A DNA stretch of 7,452 bases from Chloroflexota bacterium (GCA_019247135.1 JAFAPL010000718.1:1-7452); one strand, 5' to 3'; counted from the stretch's first letter, positions 1-6,736 are shown. Program-made: numbers and translations. The notes: generated by a model not told the origin, from the letters alone.

Positions 1-60
1 AACCCTCACCCCCTCGCCCCCTCTCCCTGGCCAGGGAGAGGGGGTTGGGGGAGTGGGTCG
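1..60. repeat. C/G-rich palindromic intergenic repeat, possible terminator of the minus-strand hydrolase gene
   Basis: Positions 17-44 form a perfect 28-bp palindrome with 14-bp arms (CCCCCTCTCCCTGG and its complement) and no loop. The flanks (1-16 and 45-60) continue the symmetry imperfectly as C-rich and G-rich runs. The element lies about 90 bp beyond the stop of the minus-strand glycoside hydrolase gene, so an RNA reading leftward would pass through it and could form a strong hairpin. There is no clear U-tract, so a role as intrinsic terminator is only possible. Elements of this CCCTCTCCC...GGGAGAGGG kind occur as dispersed intergenic repeats in several high-GC bacterial groups. The left end may continue outside the window. 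Confidence 0.7.
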
Positions 61-132
61 AAACTCCGGAGGGACTTGTGCCGAATTGTACTCGGCGGTG
101 TGCCGCTCGACGGCTCGCATCAATGCGCGGTA

Positions 133-1620
133 CTAGCTCGAGGCCGCCAGCGTTGTCAGCGAGCGTGGTGGCATCGCCAGCTCGACGGCGCCGTTCTGGA
201 CCGCCACTCGACCCAGCGACTCGGCCTTGTGCCCGCGGTCGGTGCGGAACACGTCGAGCTCGCCGGCGCTCCTGCCGTTCAGCCGCACGTCGAGATCGAC
301 GGGATCAGAGCCCTGGTTGACGATGAAGATGGCGGGGCGGCCCTGGGCAGTCTGGACGGCGAGAGTAGACAAGCCTTCGACGTCGTCCTGTGTGGAAGTG
401 AGCACGCGGGTGCCCGGGCGCAGGTAGGGCAGCACCTGCAGCAGGCCGAAATACCGCGTCCGCGGCGCGAACTGTTGCGCCGGACCGCGCAACAGGCCCC
501 AGCGTGTGATCGCGTCGTGGCCCGGCTGCAGGTAGTCGACGGCGTCCCAGTACACCGCGGCGTCCACTCCGTTGTCATAGTGCGACAAGAGCGTGTTCAC
601 GACGTCGAGCGTGAAGCCGACGCGGTCATCAGCTTCCTGTCCCGCGTCGAGGTCGCCATAGCCAAACGACGTGTACTCGGTGACTACCACGGGAAGCTGA
701 GGATCATGCGAGTGCACGTAGTCAACGACCGTGCGAACGTCGGTGTTCGCGTCGTACTCGTGGAATCCAACGAACGCCATGGAGCTCTCGATCGCGGGGT
801 CGTCGAGCAACAAGGGCAGATATTGCATCGCCTCGTCCGCATTTGCCGTGTCGGGCCCGTAAAGCCGGACGCCCAGCGGCGCGAGCCGCGGCGCCAGTTG
901 ATGGGCGATGTACGCAAGGCCGTCAGGCGGGATCTGGTTACCGTCACCGCCGTCCGGTTCGTTGGCGATGGTTGTGGCCCAGATCGAGATCCCCTGGCGC
1001 TGAATGAAATCGACCACAGTCGCGACATACGTCACGTAGTCGTCGTAGTGGCTAGGCTCGAGCGTGCCGCGACGTGTTCCGTCGTCGGTGAATTGGGCGG
1101 GGCCACCCCACACGCCGAGAACGATGCGCACGTCCGAGTTCTCCAGTTGTTTCATGAATGCCCAACTGTCGGCGTATTGCGGCGAGGACAGGACGGCCTC
1201 GTAGACATCCGGACCAAGCTCACCGGCGGAGAGGTCGGGCGGCGCCGCCGGCAAGAGACCCGTATCGACGCGTCCGATTGCTGGATTGAACGGCTCCAGG
1301 ATGTCGCGCGCGAAGACATCGTGGAAACCGGGACAGGTCCAGAGCGCATGCTCGAGGTTGAAGCCCGTCCCGAGGATCGGCGCGTGGGCACTGGCGGAGT
1401 CGAGGGCGACCTTTAAGGTTGCGCGCCGAGTCGGGCCAGGGTCTGGGACGTGGGTCTGGACGTTCTCAGGCCACGGCGGCAAACCGACCGGGCCAGGATC
1501 ACAGCCGGTCCAGAAGCGGGTCTCCTGCATCGCGTCAAGGGTGACCCCACTGGTGCCGCGGCCGGTGCTGATGATCAGTAAGGCACTCGCCAGCGCGGCG
1601 ACCACTCCGCGCGCGGTCAT
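133..1620 (-). CDS. Secreted clan GH-A glycoside hydrolase, GH30-like
   Basis: This encodes a predicted exported glycosidase of 495 residues. Residues 1-25 look like a signal peptide: MTAR, then a hydrophobic stretch from about residue 6 to 19. A (beta/alpha)8-barrel spans roughly 75-400. IANEP carries the likely acid/base E221 and VVVTEY the likely nucleophile E315, the spacing and local motifs expected of clan GH-A retaining enzymes. Residues about 405-495 are strand-rich and end in MPPRSLTTLA, resembling the beta-sandwich that accompanies GH30 barrels. GH39 or an unclassified GH-A family is possible, and the substrate is unknown. The reading frame stays open upstream to 1944, but that part lies inside the regulator gene. 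ATG at 1620 is chosen because it begins the signal peptide and follows a GAG-rich weak ribosome binding site. The gene follows the GntR gene by 26 bp, and an operator-like repeat (1631-1650) lies directly before it, suggesting repression by that regulator. Confidence 0.82.
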   Translation of the reverse strand: MTARGVVAALASALLIISTGRGTSGVTLDAMQETRFWTGCDPGPVGLPPWPENVQTHVPDPGPTRRATLKVALDSASAHAPILGTGFNLEHALWTCPGFHDVFARDILEPFNPAIGRVDTGLLPAAPPDLSAGELGPDVYEAVLSSPQYADSWAFMKQLENSDVRIVLGVWGGPAQFTDDGTRRGTLEPSHYDDYVTYVATVVDFIQRQGISIWATTIANEPDGGDGNQIPPDGLAYIAHQLAPRLAPLGVRLYGPDTANADEAMQYLPLLLDDPAIESSMAFVGFHEYDANTDVRTVVDYVHSHDPQLPVVVTEYTSFGYGDLDAGQEADDRVGFTLDVVNTLLSHYDNGVDAAVYWDAVDYLQPGHDAITRWGLLRGPAQQFAPRTRYFGLLQVLPYLRPGTRVLTSTQDDVEGLSTLAVQTAQGRPAIFIVNQGSDPVDLDVRLNGRSAGELDVFRTDRGHKAESLGRVAVQNGAVELAMPPRSLTTLAASS

Positions 1621-1630
1621 CGTCTCAACT

Positions 1631-1650
1631 CTAAATGTACGCTCATTTAG
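1631..1650 (-). promoter_or_regulatory. Operator-like inverted repeat O2 before the secreted hydrolase
   Basis: CTAAATG and CATTTAG form perfect 7-bp arms around a 6-bp spacer. On the minus strand the core reads AATGAGCGTACATT, which matches 12 of 14 positions of the repeat in the divergent gap at 2465-2478. It overlaps the TAA stop of the GntR gene (1647-1649) and ends 10 bp before the hydrolase start at 1620. TACATT inside it could act as a -10 element on the minus strand, but no good -35 is visible. Size, symmetry and position fit a binding site for the neighbouring GntR/HutC regulator. Binding itself is inferred. Confidence 0.6.
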
Positions 1651-2459
1651 CCGTGCTCGAGGCGGGGCAGATCGACCGAGTACAGGTAGCGGTCGCCGCG
1701 AACCAGGCTCTCGTGCCACTCGATTGGTCCGCGTTCTGACCAGGTGGTGCGCTCGACCTGGAACGCCGCCGAGCCCGGCCGCAAGGTCAGCAATTTGGCC
1801 AGCGCGCGACTGAGCACTACCGGGCGGATCGTTTCGTGGGCGCGTGCGATGTGCAGGCCGAGGCTGCGCTCGAGCGCGTCGTAGATGGAGCCGTGTTCGA
1901 GCACCGCGCTCGTGAGCGTCGCCGCGAGCGCGGCCGGGAACCACGCGGTTTCGATGACCAGTGGCTCCCCGCCGGCCGTCCGCAAGCGCACGATCCGTTC
2001 GACGGGAGCCCCGCTGGGGAGTCCGAGATGCCGAGCCTGCTCGCGCGGTGCCGGCACGGACTCGCGACTGAGGATGTAGGAGCGCTGATCCAGGCCGCGT
2101 GCGCTAACCTCCCACGCGAATGCGTAAAAGCCGGCCAGGCTGCGCTCGGTGACGCCCTCGCCGCCAGGCGCCAACACGCGCGTGCCGCGCCCACGCTCGC
2201 GTTGCAACAAGCCTTCGCCCGCAAGCGCGTTCAGCGCATGCCGGACGGTGTGCCGGCTCAGGTGAAGCTCCGCCGCCAGCTCCAGCTCACCCGGCAATGC
2301 CGTGCCGGTGGGAATCTCGCCTGCGCGGATCAGCCGCCGCAACGCGGCTTCGAGCTGAGTGTGCAGCGGCGCGCCACCCGTGGGCCGGAGCAGGCGGGCC
2401 AAAGCGAACGCAGTCAGCGTGTCCGCTTCGCCATTCAGTTGCGCCTGTTTGCCTTCCAC
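1647..2459 (-). CDS. GntR-family transcriptional regulator, HutC subfamily (wHTH + UTRA)
   Basis: This is a 270-residue DNA-binding regulator. Residues about 29-98 form the GntR winged helix: PLHTQLEAALRRLIRAGEIP, then LPGELELAAELHLSRHTVR and ALNALAGEGLLQRERGRGT, the family's characteristic order. Residues about 115-266 match the UTRA effector domain of the HutC branch (RSYILSRE, then PVERIVRLR, EPLVIETAWFP, IYDALER and FQVERTTW). UTRA regulators commonly bind sugars, sugar phosphates or amino-acid derivatives. The start is GTG at 2459 with no visible Shine-Dalgarno sequence, so the transcript may be nearly leaderless. A start a few codons inside is possible, since the wHTH begins only near residue 29. 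The gene lies between two glycoside hydrolase genes, in line with one and divergent from the other, and similar inverted repeats border both of its ends. This points to a local, autoregulated repressor of carbohydrate breakdown. Confidence 0.9.
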   Translation of the reverse strand: MEGKQAQLNGEADTLTAFALARLLRPTGGAPLHTQLEAALRRLIRAGEIPTGTALPGELELAAELHLSRHTVRHALNALAGEGLLQRERGRGTRVLAPGGEGVTERSLAGFYAFAWEVSARGLDQRSYILSRESVPAPREQARHLGLPSGAPVERIVRLRTAGGEPLVIETAWFPAALAATLTSAVLEHGSIYDALERSLGLHIARAHETIRPVVLSRALAKLLTLRPGSAAFQVERTTWSERGPIEWHESLVRGDRYLYSVDLPRLEHG

Positions 2460-2463
2460 GACT

Positions 2464-2479
2464 TAATGTCCGTACATTA
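2464..2479. promoter_or_regulatory. Operator-like inverted repeat O1 in the divergent regulator/hydrolase gap
   Basis: TAATGT and ACATTA form perfect 6-bp arms around CCGT. The repeat fills most of the 19 bp between the divergent starts at 2459 and 2479. Read rightward, TTGCCT (2449-2454), an 18-bp spacer and TACATT (2473-2478) make a plausible -35/-10 pair for the plus-strand gene. Read leftward, CATAAT (2476-2481) is a good -10 for the regulator gene. Both -10 candidates overlap the repeat, so a bound protein would block both directions. The core matches O2 (1631-1650) at 12 of 14 positions. Promoter calls are by eye and the operator role is inferred. Confidence 0.6.
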
Positions 2480-4527
2480 TGACGAGAGTGATGGCTGATC
2501 GTACGCCTCAGATTATGGGTCGCGGGCCAACGCTGCGCCTCGCCGCGTCAGCGCTGGCACCTCTGGGTCGAGCCTGCCATCCGCCGCTCCGCCTTACGCT
2601 GTTTACCTTACTGTTGTACGTCTGTTTGCGGCCCGCGCTCGCATTCGGCCATCAGTCGAGCGTGGCCGCCATCGCGTGGCTGAGCCACGCTCTCGTTGCA
2701 ACAGGCTTTTGGCAGCCCATGATCGGTTGGTTAGGGGTGGACCCGATTTACGCCGGGGCGGCGGTCCGCGCCGTTGGAGGCTGCGAGGTCAGCGGTCTGG
2801 CCGTCGCCGGCCCGCCTGGACAGATGCTCCACCAGCTGTTGCCGAGCGTGTTCGCCGATCCAGCGTCGCTGGCTGCAGGCGCCAGCGTCAGCACGGTTGT
2901 TGTCGCTGGTGCGCCGGCATTGGGACGAGGCGTCGCCATGCTCGGCGCCGACGGCGTATGGCTCGCGATCGGCTGCTGGCTGGTGTGGCACTGGAGGCGC
3001 CGTAACTGGAGCGTGGTCCTGCTCGGTCTGCTCATTCAGGGCCAGATCGCAATCAATCACTTGCTGGACGCGCATGTTCGACCGGGTGACATTGAGGCAT
3101 CCGGACTGCCGTTCGCGCTTGCGGTCGCGGCCCCGGCGGTTGGCTGGTTCACGCTCGGTCTGGCGCGGCTCCCGGAAACGCTGCAGCGCGTGCTGATCGG
3201 CGGGCTCCTGTTGGTCCTGGGGTATGCCGTGGCGCTGTGTGTGCTGCTGGTGGGCTGGAGCATCGGACGGCTCATGCGACTGCGGCGTCGCCCGGCGCCT
3301 CCGCGGTCCAGCCCACGCTGCGCTTCGCTTCGCGGGGTGCACCCACGCTCCGCTTCGCTTCGCGGGGTGCACGCTCGGAGCACGACCCCGCAGAAGGTGC
3401 CGCTGGCATTCGGGATCGCGGCGGCGATCGTGGCCGCGGTGTCGCCCGTCGGTGCACTCGCTGTAGGCGCCACGAACTGGCAGATGGGGACCGCGGTCGT
3501 TCCGAGCGGCCGCTCGCTCACGCCTGGAGCCGCCGGACGGCAGCGGGCGCTCATCTACTCGCCACGCACGGCTGGAGCAACGCCCGTGAGTATCGAGCCG
3601 CGCGTTGGCGGCGGCTGGCGCTACATCGTCAACGGCCAGGCGGAAGTCATCCGAGGCGTCGGCTACAACCCGTGGTATGCGTCGCTCAGCCCCGCCGACC
3701 GGGCGACGCTGTATGCGCGCGACTTCAGCGCCATGCGGCAACTGGGCATCAACACCATCGAGGGCTGGTTCGAAGGCCAGTTCGACAGCATCACGCTCGA
3801 CTATGCGGCGCGCAACGGCATCGGCGTGCTCATGCCGTTCGAGCTCAATCAGGACCTGAACTACGCCGATCCAGGCGTGCAGGCCAGCATCCTGGACCGA
3901 GTGAGCGCGTACGTGTTGCGCTACAAGGACCAGCCCGCGGTGCGCATGTGGGCGCCCGGCAACGAGAACTTGCATCGGGTGCTGTATCCGCACTGGACCA
4001 GTCAGGAAAACGATCCGACGGCGCGGGCGCGCGCGGACGCATTTGCTGCCTTCTTGCCCGTCCTGGTGGACCGCATTCATGAGCTCGATCCCGCCCACCC
4101 GGTCGTGTATCGCGATGCGGAAGATCTGTACCTGGGTCGGATCGCCACCGCGATGGGCTCCGGTCGGCCGTGGCTCGTATACGGGGCGAACGTGTACGCG
4201 CTCGGACGTTTGCAGGACGTCGTCGGCAAGTGGCCCGTGCAGTGGCCGGGACGGCCGCTCCTGATCTCGGAGTACGCGCCGGGAGGCGTTGGGCCGGCGG
4301 AGCGCGCCGCTGGATATCAGCAGGACTGGAACGTGATCCGCTCGCGGCCGGATGCCGTTATCGGCGGCCTGGCGTATACCTGGGCGACGAACGGGCCCGA
4401 GGATCTGGACCGTATCTTCGGCATGGTCGACCCGAACGGGGTAGCCACCGACGGCGCTCTGGCTGCGATCAGCGCCGCGTACTACTCCGACGCGGTCGTT
4501 GCGGACGACTCGCCGCCGCCGAACTGA
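2479..4527 (+). CDS. Membrane-anchored clan GH-A glycosidase (multi-pass N-terminus + TIM barrel)
   Basis: This 682-residue protein has two parts. The N-terminal half carries about six or seven hydrophobic segments (around residues 38-56, 62-85, 132-150, 158-172, 177-196, 208-228 and 236-264) and another at 307-331. Between the last two is a basic, proline-rich loop (265-306) that contains a 10-residue tandem repeat. From about residue 375 a GH-A barrel follows: IRGVGYNPWY, LYARDFSAMRQLGINTIEGWF, YAARNGIGVLMPFELN, then GNEN with the likely acid/base E496 and LLISEY with the likely nucleophile E598. It recalls GH2 C-terminal and glucanosyltransferase-like (GH72-type) barrels, but the family is uncertain. 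The last membrane segment probably places the barrel outside the membrane. ATG at 2479 overlaps repeat O1. ATG at 2491 or 2515 would leave room for a promoter and may be the true start. Control by the adjacent GntR regulator is likely. Confidence 0.78.
   Translation: MTRVMADRTPQIMGRGPTLRLAASALAPLGRACHPPLRLTLFTLLLYVCLRPALAFGHQSSVAAIAWLSHALVATGFWQPMIGWLGVDPIYAGAAVRAVGGCEVSGLAVAGPPGQMLHQLLPSVFADPASLAAGASVSTVVVAGAPALGRGVAMLGADGVWLAIGCWLVWHWRRRNWSVVLLGLLIQGQIAINHLLDAHVRPGDIEASGLPFALAVAAPAVGWFTLGLARLPETLQRVLIGGLLLVLGYAVALCVLLVGWSIGRLMRLRRRPAPPRSSPRCASLRGVHPRSASLRGVHARSTTPQKVPLAFGIAAAIVAAVSPVGALAVGATNWQMGTAVVPSGRSLTPGAAGRQRALIYSPRTAGATPVSIEPRVGGGWRYIVNGQAEVIRGVGYNPWYASLSPADRATLYARDFSAMRQLGINTIEGWFEGQFDSITLDYAARNGIGVLMPFELNQDLNYADPGVQASILDRVSAYVLRYKDQPAVRMWAPGNENLHRVLYPHWTSQENDPTARARADAFAAFLPVLVDRIHELDPAHPVVYRDAEDLYLGRIATAMGSGRPWLVYGANVYALGRLQDVVGKWPVQWPGRPLLISEYAPGGVGPAERAAGYQQDWNVIRSRPDAVIGGLAYTWATNGPEDLDRIFGMVDPNGVATDGALAAISAAYYSDAVVADDSPPPN
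3312..3371. repeat. In-frame 30-bp tandem duplication inside the membrane glycosidase gene
   Basis: Two adjacent 30-bp units (3312-3341 and 3342-3371) differ only at 3320 (G) versus 3350 (C). A fragment of a third copy may follow (CGCTCGG). Because the unit is a multiple of three it is in frame and encodes SLRGVHPRSA followed by SLRGVHARS, about residues 278-298, in the basic loop before the last membrane segment. The CGCTTCGCTTCGCGGGG core looks more like an intergenic repeat than protein-driven sequence. Confidence 0.85.
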
Positions 4528-4534
4528 GCGTCGT

Positions 4535-4630
4535 CTAAGCCGAGCCGAGCCCGCGTGTCCGCGCCGCGAGCATGAAGCTCCAGGCCGCCGGCACAATCGA
4601 CCCGTACAGGCCGGCGATGGCCATGTTGCG
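4535..4630 (-). pseudogene. Vestige of a nitroreductase-family gene
   Basis: On the minus strand a 31-codon open stretch runs from 4630 to 4538, with TAA just before it (4631-4633) and TAG directly after it (4535-4537). It contains GSIVPAAWSFMLAARTRG followed by LGSA, which closely resembles the conserved nitroreductase segment with PAVWSFMLALRARGLGSAWTT-type sequence near the FMN site. Intact nitroreductases are about 200 residues and continue past this motif, so this is a leftover fragment with no usable start or flanking domain. No convincing nitroreductase sequence was found in any minus-strand frame across 4634-4700. The match is from memory of the family and needs a protein search. Confidence 0.6.
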
Positions 4631-4695
4631 TTATGCCGCGTGCAGCATGCCCCCGGGCGCCTGCGGGGCTGAACGGCGAGGTGCGCCACCCGGTA

Positions 4696-4702
4696 AGGTA
4701 GG
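4696..4702 (+). promoter_or_regulatory. Ribosome binding site fixing the CoA-transferase start
   Basis: AGGTAGG lies 7 nt before ATG 4710. It supports that start over the in-frame ATG at 4572, whose 46 extra codons have no family similarity and run antisense through the nitroreductase vestige. Confidence 0.65.
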
Positions 4703-4709
4703 TTGCGCG

Positions 4710-5906
4710 ATGACGGAATCACCCAACGGCCACGACATGCCTATGTCCGGCATTCGTCTGCTGGATCTGACACTGGCGCGCGCCGGGCCGACCGCGGTGC
4801 GCCACCTCGCCGATTGGGGCGCCGACGTGATTCGCATCGAGCCGCCTACTCAGACCGACGAAACCCTCGGCCTGCGCCACGGTTTCGATTTTCAGAACCT
4901 GCACCGCAACAAGCGGGCGATCCGGCTCGACCTGAAGTCTCCCGAGGGACACGACGCCTTCATGCGGCTCGTGAAAACCGCCGACGTGATCGTCGAAAAC
5001 ATGCGCCCAACGGTCAAACACCGGCTGCACGTCGCCTACGACGACGCGCGGACGGTCAATCCCCGGATCATCTACGGCAGCATCAGCGGGTTCGGTCAGG
5101 ACGGACCGTACGGCCATCGCGCCGGCGTCGACCAGATCGCTCAGGGGATGGGCGGTCTCATGTCGATCACTGGTCTGCCGGGCCAGGGCCCCGTTCGTGT
5201 CGGGGTACCGATCGACGACCTGGTGGCGGGTACGCTTCTCGCGCTCGGCATCTCCATGGCGCTGGTCGAGCGAACGCGCACCGGCGTCGGTCGCTGGGTG
5301 TATACGAGCCTCCTCGAGGCACAGATCTTCATGCTGGATTTTCAAGCGTCGCGTTGGCTCATGGCCGGCGAGGTCGCCCAGCAAGCCGGCAACGACCACC
5401 CGACCGGGATCCCAACCGGCGTCTTTCCGACGACCGACGGCCACATCAACATCGCCGCGAGTGGCGGGCGGATGTGGGACCGCTTCTGCGAGACGCTCGG
5501 CCATCCGGAGTGGAAAGACAAGCCGGAATGGCAGACGCAGGCCGGACGCAGCGCCAATCGTCAGGCGATCAACGCGGCCATCGGAGAGATTACTCGCACT
5601 CAATCGGCGGACCACTGGATCACCCTGTTCGACGAGGCCGGCATCCCATGCGGGCCCATCTACACGATCGATCAGGTGTTTGGTGACCCGCAGGTCCAGC
5701 ATCTCGGCATGGCGACGCCGATGCGTCGGTCACCCGATCGCGGTGGTGATACGTGCGTCGTCGCCTCACCGCTGAACTTCAGCGAACTGCGCCGCGATAT
5801 CCGTCGACCCACTCCGGAGGCCGGCGACAACACCGACGAGGTTCTGCAGTCAATCGGCTACTCGGATGACGACATCGCGCACTTGCGTGAGAAAGGGATC
5901 GTATGA
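4710..5906 (+). CDS. Family III CoA-transferase (CaiB/BaiF type)
   Basis: This 398-residue enzyme has the usual length and fold signature of family III CoA-transferases, which move CoA from an acyl-CoA donor to a carboxylic acid through an aspartyl-CoA intermediate. Visible landmarks in order are GIRLLDLTLARAGPTAVRHL with LADWGADVIRIEPP (14-46), NLHRNKRAIRLDLKSPEG (63-80), ADVIVENMRP (91-100), PRIIYGSISGFGQDGPYGHR (118-137) and GVDQIAQGMGGLMSITG (139 onward). D141 aligns with the catalytic aspartate (Asp169 of formyl-CoA transferase). The C-terminus (DNTDEVLQSIGYSDDDIAHL) is also typical. The donor and acceptor cannot be told. Alpha-methylacyl-CoA racemases share the fold but usually carry a different active-site pattern. 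Its stop overlaps the crotonase start by 4 bp, so the two are translationally coupled. No clear promoter was recognised upstream. Confidence 0.9.
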   Translation: MTESPNGHDMPMSGIRLLDLTLARAGPTAVRHLADWGADVIRIEPPTQTDETLGLRHGFDFQNLHRNKRAIRLDLKSPEGHDAFMRLVKTADVIVENMRPTVKHRLHVAYDDARTVNPRIIYGSISGFGQDGPYGHRAGVDQIAQGMGGLMSITGLPGQGPVRVGVPIDDLVAGTLLALGISMALVERTRTGVGRWVYTSLLEAQIFMLDFQASRWLMAGEVAQQAGNDHPTGIPTGVFPTTDGHINIAASGGRMWDRFCETLGHPEWKDKPEWQTQAGRSANRQAINAAIGEITRTQSADHWITLFDEAGIPCGPIYTIDQVFGDPQVQHLGMATPMRRSPDRGGDTCVVASPLNFSELRRDIRRPTPEAGDNTDEVLQSIGYSDDDIAHLREKGIV

Positions 5907-6736
5907 CGATGGTGGAGGAACTCACGCGCGACATGGCCGTGCGCGAGTACGCCAACGGAAAGATGCTGTCCGCAAGGGAGGACGGCGTCGGCGTGGTCAC
6001 GTTCAACCAACCCGAGAAGCACAACGCCATGTCAGTCGAGATGTGGGTTGGCCTGGCCGAGATCCTCGACGATTTCGCCGCCGACGACTCAGTCCGCATC
6101 GTCGTGATGACCGGCGGAGGTGGGCGCGCGTTTGTGTCTGGCGCCGATATCAGTCAATTCGAACAGCGGCGCGCCAATGCGGACGCGCAGCGCGAGTATG
6201 ATCAGCAGACTGCACTCGGCCGCCAGCGACTGAATACCTTCCGCAAGCCCACCATTGCCGCGATTCGCGGCTACTGTCTTGGCGGTGGGCTCGCTCTGGC
6301 CATGCAGGCCGACCTGCGGATCTCCGATACGACGGGCCAGTTCGGTATCCCGGCGGTGCGCCTCGGATTAGCGTACGGTTTCGAAGGTCTGCGACGATTG
6401 GTGACGCTCGTCGGCCAGGCGAACGCGCGCATGCTGATGTACACCGGCAGCCGCATTCGCGCGGATGACGCGCTGCGCATCGGGTTGGTGAACCAGGTCG
6501 TAGACCCGGACCAGCTTCGACCGACGGTGTTCGACCTGGCCAGGCAGATTGCGTCGAATGCGCCGCTTTCTGTCGCGGCCGCCAAGCTGGGCATCGACCA
6601 GGTGCTGTTGGACCCGGCCGATCGTGACCTGGCGGCGCTGACCGCCGCGACGGCCGCGTGCTTCAACTCGGAAGACTACCGCGAGGGACGCACGGCATTT
6701 CGCGAGAAGCGCCAGCCGCATTTTGTGGGCCGTTGA
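5903..6736 (+). CDS. Crotonase-fold enzyme (enoyl-CoA hydratase/isomerase family), catalytic glutamates absent
   Basis: This is a 277-residue crotonase-superfamily protein acting on an acyl-CoA thioester in the cytoplasm. The first oxyanion-hole block is GGGGRAFVSGADISQF (71-86), and the second is IRGYCLGGGLALAMQADLRI (121-140), so CoA binding and thioester activation look intact. Compared with rat enoyl-CoA hydratase, the positions of Glu144 and Glu164 are A131 and A151 (GGGLALA and FGIPAV). A simple hydratase role is therefore doubtful. Isomerase, hydrolase, decarboxylase or ring-modifying activity are alternatives, and Y158 or E161 in LAYGFEGLRRL might contribute. ATG 5903 overlaps the preceding stop as ATGA and follows GAAAGGG with 5-nt spacing. 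ATG 5909 is an alternative. The stop overlaps the TTG start of the next gene. Lying between two CoA-transferase genes, it probably acts on the CoA ester they form. Confidence 0.88.
   Translation: MTMVEELTRDMAVREYANGKMLSAREDGVGVVTFNQPEKHNAMSVEMWVGLAEILDDFAADDSVRIVVMTGGGGRAFVSGADISQFEQRRANADAQREYDQQTALGRQRLNTFRKPTIAAIRGYCLGGGLALAMQADLRISDTTGQFGIPAVRLGLAYGFEGLRRLVTLVGQANARMLMYTGSRIRADDALRIGLVNQVVDPDQLRPTVFDLARQIASNAPLSVAAAKLGIDQVLLDPADRDLAALTAATAACFNSEDYREGRTAFREKRQPHFVGR

Noticed and set aside
80..96. Small hairpin GCCGA...TCGGC downstream of the hydrolase stop
   Set aside because: A 5-bp stem with a 7-nt loop and no T-tract is expected by chance at this GC content.
76..1416. Long plus-strand open frame of 446 codons
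   Set aside because: It is antisense to the GH-A hydrolase gene, which has a signal peptide and catalytic motifs. The translation is Arg/Val-rich with no family signature, typical of a high-GC shadow frame.
1621..1944. Upstream extension of the minus-strand hydrolase frame
   Set aside because: The extension is inside the GntR gene in another frame. The hydrophobic signal peptide begins just after ATG 1620, so that start is preferred.
4649..4669. G/C-rich hairpin in the gap before the CoA-transferase gene
   Set aside because: Only about 5 paired bases and no T-rich tail, so it is not credible as a terminator.
4572..4709. 46-codon N-terminal extension of the first CoA-transferase
   Set aside because: It has no similarity to the family N-terminus, runs antisense through the nitroreductase vestige, and ATG 4710 has a good ribosome binding site.
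2731..4722. Minus-strand open frame of 663 codons
   Set aside because: It lies opposite the membrane glycosidase gene and reads as low-complexity Arg-rich sequence without recognisable domains.
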